Shown here: piece by piece, positions 61,748 to 64,000 of the stretch
Layout of the letters: each line of letters begins with the position of its first letter
Position numbering within the stretch: position 1 is the stretch's first letter
Assembly (NCBI RefSeq): GCF_007859815.1
Contig: NZ_SJPH01000007.1
Span: forward strand, 1 to 64,000
Direction: 5' to 3'
Source: Botrimarina hoheduenensis
GTDB taxonomy: Bacteria; Planctomycetota; Planctomycetia; Pirellulales; Lacipirellulaceae
DNA: 64,000 nucleotides
The notes under the pieces: generated by a model
Databases searched by the model: none
The model's input: the letters and a program-made list of their open reading frames with translations, nothing else
What the model was told of the DNA's origin: nothing
Program-made: the position numbers and the translations under genes

Positions 61748-62947
61748 TCACTGGGTCAGGATAAAGCGCACGCGGACATCCACTTCAGGGGTTTCCGGGT
61801 GGTTGGTTCGCAGCAGAACCCGGGCGTCGCCATCGCTCTGAGCCGTGTCGTTGCGCAGAACGGGCTTCTGGCCGGTCGGCACGCGGATTGTGAGCGGGAG
61901 ATGGGTTTTGGTGTCGCTCAGGCGTTTTGGTTCGCCCAGCTCGGCGATGAGCCACGGCGGATCGACCTCGACCACCTCGGCGGTCGCCCCGCTGGCATGC
62001 TCCCCTTTGAACGAGACCAAGAGCTGCGCCTCTTTGCCCTCGGCGGCAGAGATTGTGCCCAGGTTCAAGACGCCGGCCTCTTTGCTCCAGCCGCGTCCGT
62101 GCAGCGAGATGTCTCCCTGCACCACCGCCAGGATCGGTGCCTGCAACAGCGGTGCCTTGGCCAAGCTGGTCTTGATCTCAACCCATTCGGTCATGCCGCC
62201 CAGCGGCAGGCCGGGGCCCGCCTTGACATCGATCCTCACCACGGCGGTTGCCCCGTCGATCGGTGCGGTGGCGGGCTCGACCGGGGTGACGTTCACTTGG
62301 AAGCGTTCGGGGTTGCGTGACCCGGGTGCCATCTGGGCGGACACTTCGAGGGGCTCGTCTTTGTAGGCTCCCAGATAGATCGAGGCGCTGGCCGCATCGC
62401 CCGAGCCGAGAACCCCCAGCAGGAATTCACGCGGCTGCATGCCCGTCACTTCGGTCACCTGCCCCTCGACCGAGAGCTCGACGCGTGGTTGGCGGGGGTC
62501 GTTGGTTAGCACCGTGGCGGTTTGGCGGAACGGTCCTGGATTGACCTTCGCGACCCATTCGAGCCGAACCGGAGAGGACTCGCCCGGCATGATCTCACCG
62601 GTCTCGACGTTGCCGAGCGTACACTTGCAACTGGTCGCACCGACCTCGAGCCGCAGCGGTTCGGTGCCGACATTGGTAAAGACGAATTGGTGCGTCTCGG
62701 TGGCACCGCGCGCCATCGTGCCGAAGTCGTAAGCGGCGTCATCGACCTTGACGCGTGGTGCGGGGGCTTCGCGGACACTGGGGGCACCGGCCAGAGGTTC
62801 GGCGTCGCTGATGACCGGGCCGGCCGCCAGATCGGCCGACGGCATGAAGTCGTTTGTCACTTCACCCACGTCCAGCAGCGCGAGCCAGGTTCCGGCACCC
62901 GCTCCAACGGCCGCGCTGAACAGCACTACAAGCAGTAAGCTACGCAT
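61748..62947 (-). CDS. DUF1573 secreted protein
   Basis: The 399-residue protein starts at ATG 62947 with a membrane/signal segment (MRSLLLVVLFSAAVGAGAG). Domain DUF1573 is seen in YDFGTMARGATETHQFVFTN and TSCKCTLGNVETGEIMPGES, followed by TATVLTNDPRQPRVELSVEG; a second, divergent Ig-like repeat (VLNLGTISAAEGKEAQLLVS) and a final SDTKTHLPLTIRVPTGQ segment. DUF1573 is an ASH-like Ig fold common in planctomycete and Bacteroidetes exported proteins. It precedes the cytochrome gene on the same strand by 149 bases and may share its transcript. Confidence 0.87.
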   Translation of the reverse strand: MRSLLLVVLFSAAVGAGAGTWLALLDVGEVTNDFMPSADLAAGPVISDAEPLAGAPSVREAPAPRVKVDDAAYDFGTMARGATETHQFVFTNVGTEPLRLEVGATSCKCTLGNVETGEIMPGESSPVRLEWVAKVNPGPFRQTATVLTNDPRQPRVELSVEGQVTEVTGMQPREFLLGVLGSGDAASASIYLGAYKDEPLEVSAQMAPGSRNPERFQVNVTPVEPATAPIDGATAVVRIDVKAGPGLPLGGMTEWVEIKTSLAKAPLLQAPILAVVQGDISLHGRGWSKEAGVLNLGTISAAEGKEAQLLVSFKGEHASGATAEVVEVDPPWLIAELGEPKRLSDTKTHLPLTIRVPTGQKPVLRNDTAQSDGDARVLLRTNHPETPEVDVRVRFILTQ

Positions 62948-63135
62948 GAGTTTTTGTCGGCCGGTCAGGGCCAACCACTGATGATTAACAGAGTCGCTGA
63001 GATGGAGAGCTGAGCGCGGGCGTCACCGGGCCCTTTTTCGGCCCGTAGGGGAGATGCTCTTATTCTAGACGCTGCCCACAGATCCGCGGTAATCGTCCGG
63101 CGACTCTTACGAGATTCGATAAAAAGATCCTCTCC

Positions 63136-64000
63136 TCAATAAGAGCGGGCGAACACCGCCCGGCGCTGGCTGGGGGCTCCGCTGAACAGGCACTTGCCCG
63201 GGCCGTCGTCGCCCAGCAGCGGCTGAAGCGGCACGCAGCGCGGCGTGACCTTCAGCTCTTTGCACTTGGCTTCCATCTCGGGCCCCTCGGTAAAGTGGCA
63301 GTACGCCAGTCCGCCCGGCTGCCCCTCGGCGAAGAACGCCTCGAAGTCAGCCAGCGTGTCGATCACGACCGATGCCTCGTCACGAGCGCGACGGGCCCGA
63401 TCGAACAGCGCTTGCTGGATGCTGTCGAGCGTTTGTCCGATCTGGGCAACGAGTTCTGCCCGTGGTGTCGCGGCACCCTTGCCGTCGGAGTCACGACGCC
63501 CCACAAACGTGGAGTCTCCCGCAACGTCGCGCGGGCCGACCTCGATCCTCAGCGGCACCCCCCGCTTGACCCACTGCCATTTTTTCTCGCCGCCGCGCAG
63601 GTCGCGGTCGTCCAGTCGGACCCGCACCGCCTCGCCGTCGTAGTGCTGCTGCTCGAGCTCGCTCTTGAGCGCCTGGCAGTAGGCCAGCACCGCGGCCCGT
63701 TCCTCATCCGACTTGTAGATCGGCAGGATCACCGCGTGCGCGGGCGCGAGCTTGGGTGGCGCGATCAGCCCATCGTCGTCGGCGTGGGTCATGATCAGAC
63801 CGCCGATGAGGCGCGTGCTGACGCCCCAGCTGGTTGTCCAGGCGTACTCGATATCGCCCGACTGGCTTTGGAATTTGATCTCCTGGGCGTGGGCGAAGTT
63901 CTGGCCGAGGAAGTGGCTCGTGCCGGCTTGCAACGCTTTGCGGTCTTGCATCATCGCTTCGATCGAATACGTCGAGACCGCGCCCGGAAAACGCTCGCCG
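63136..64000 (-). CDS. proS: Prolyl-tRNA synthetase, C-terminal part (partial)
   Basis: The frame is open to the window end and ends at TAA on the minus strand (63136-63138). The 287 residues seen contain the class II motif 3 region and C-terminus of archaeal/eukaryotic-type ProRS: FPGAVSTYSIEAMMQDRKAL, QAGTSHFLGQNFAHAQEIKF, AWTTSWGVSTRLIGGLIMTH, DDDGLIAPPKLAPAHAVILP, RLDDRDLRGGEKKWQWVKRG and KCLFSGAPSQRRAVFARSY at the end. It charges tRNA-Pro; a tRNA-Pro gene lies at the other end of this window, by coincidence. The N-terminus is outside the window. Confidence 0.93.
   Translation of the reverse strand, partial: GERFPGAVSTYSIEAMMQDRKALQAGTSHFLGQNFAHAQEIKFQSQSGDIEYAWTTSWGVSTRLIGGLIMTHADDDGLIAPPKLAPAHAVILPIYKSDEERAAVLAYCQALKSELEQQHYDGEAVRVRLDDRDLRGGEKKWQWVKRGVPLRIEVGPRDVAGDSTFVGRRDSDGKGAATPRAELVAQIGQTLDSIQQALFDRARRARDEASVVIDTLADFEAFFAEGQPGGLAYCHFTEGPEMEAKCKELKVTPRCVPLQPLLGDDGPGKCLFSGAPSQRRAVFARSY

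Overview
The window looks like chromosomal DNA of a planctomycete of the Pirellulales/Lacipirellulaceae type. This is inferred from several signs taken together: high-GC coding bias, secreted proteins with dockerin-like EF-hand repeats and PEP-CTERM tails (6555-8474, 20301-21812), an FHA-sigma54 activator, a Gld-like ABC exporter with a fused permease/GldG protein, a Lys/Ala-rich histone-H1-like protein, LpxK (Gram-negative-type envelope), an HTH plus zinc-ribbon small protein, and an integron whose integrase remnant points the same way as its cassettes.

Layout. 1-4.9 kb: the tail of an IS630-type transposase, tRNA-Pro(CGG), an FHA-GAF-AAA+ sigma54 activator, and a secreted repeat protein whose 3' end has been replaced by a palindromic repeat element. 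4.9-12.4 kb: a secreted transglutaminase-like protein, a GH44 glucanase, an SF1 helicase, a PaaK-like adenylating enzyme and a DUF971 protein. 12.4-18.2 kb (minus): a three-gene Gld-like ABC operon. 18.4-31 kb: NadB, a secreted SGNH-like protein, a very large membrane protein with a disordered Gln/Gly/Glu/Ser linker, LpxK, APS kinase, an acyl-CoA dehydrogenase and glycogen phosphorylase. 31.5-45.4 kb: class IV aminotransferase, MetF, a Ser/Thr kinase, an acidic small protein next to an HTH/zinc-ribbon protein, citrate synthase, DinB-like and DUF885 proteins, a glycosyltransferase, a TPR lipoprotein, the H1-like protein and an FHA protein. 45.8-51.3 kb (minus): a complete glycine-cleavage operon gcvT-gcvH-gcvPA-gcvPB followed by a lipoate-ligase-family gene. 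51.5-55.7 kb: RNase R, an HPF-like ribosome factor and a glycosyltransferase.

55.9-59.3 kb is the most unusual part: a decayed chromosomal integron. A 5'-truncated intI, still carrying the IntI-specific patch and the C-terminal catalytic residues, is followed in the same orientation by a candidate attI and five cassettes, each ending in a foldable attC. The 5' core of each cassette is the reverse complement of the inverse core of its own attC (exact in four, one wobble in the fifth). The cassettes encode an Imm26-like protein, two unknown proteins, a two-gene cassette (membrane/zinc-ribbon protein plus a C-terminally anchored protein) and a DUF4375 protein. Right of the array there are about 570 bases without a supported gene, then a multiheme cytochrome fused to a phosphoesterase-like domain, a DUF1573 protein and the 3' part of proS.

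Many start codons were moved inward from the longest open frame on signal-peptide, ribosome-binding-site or family-length grounds. Family names come from motif recognition only; no database search was run.
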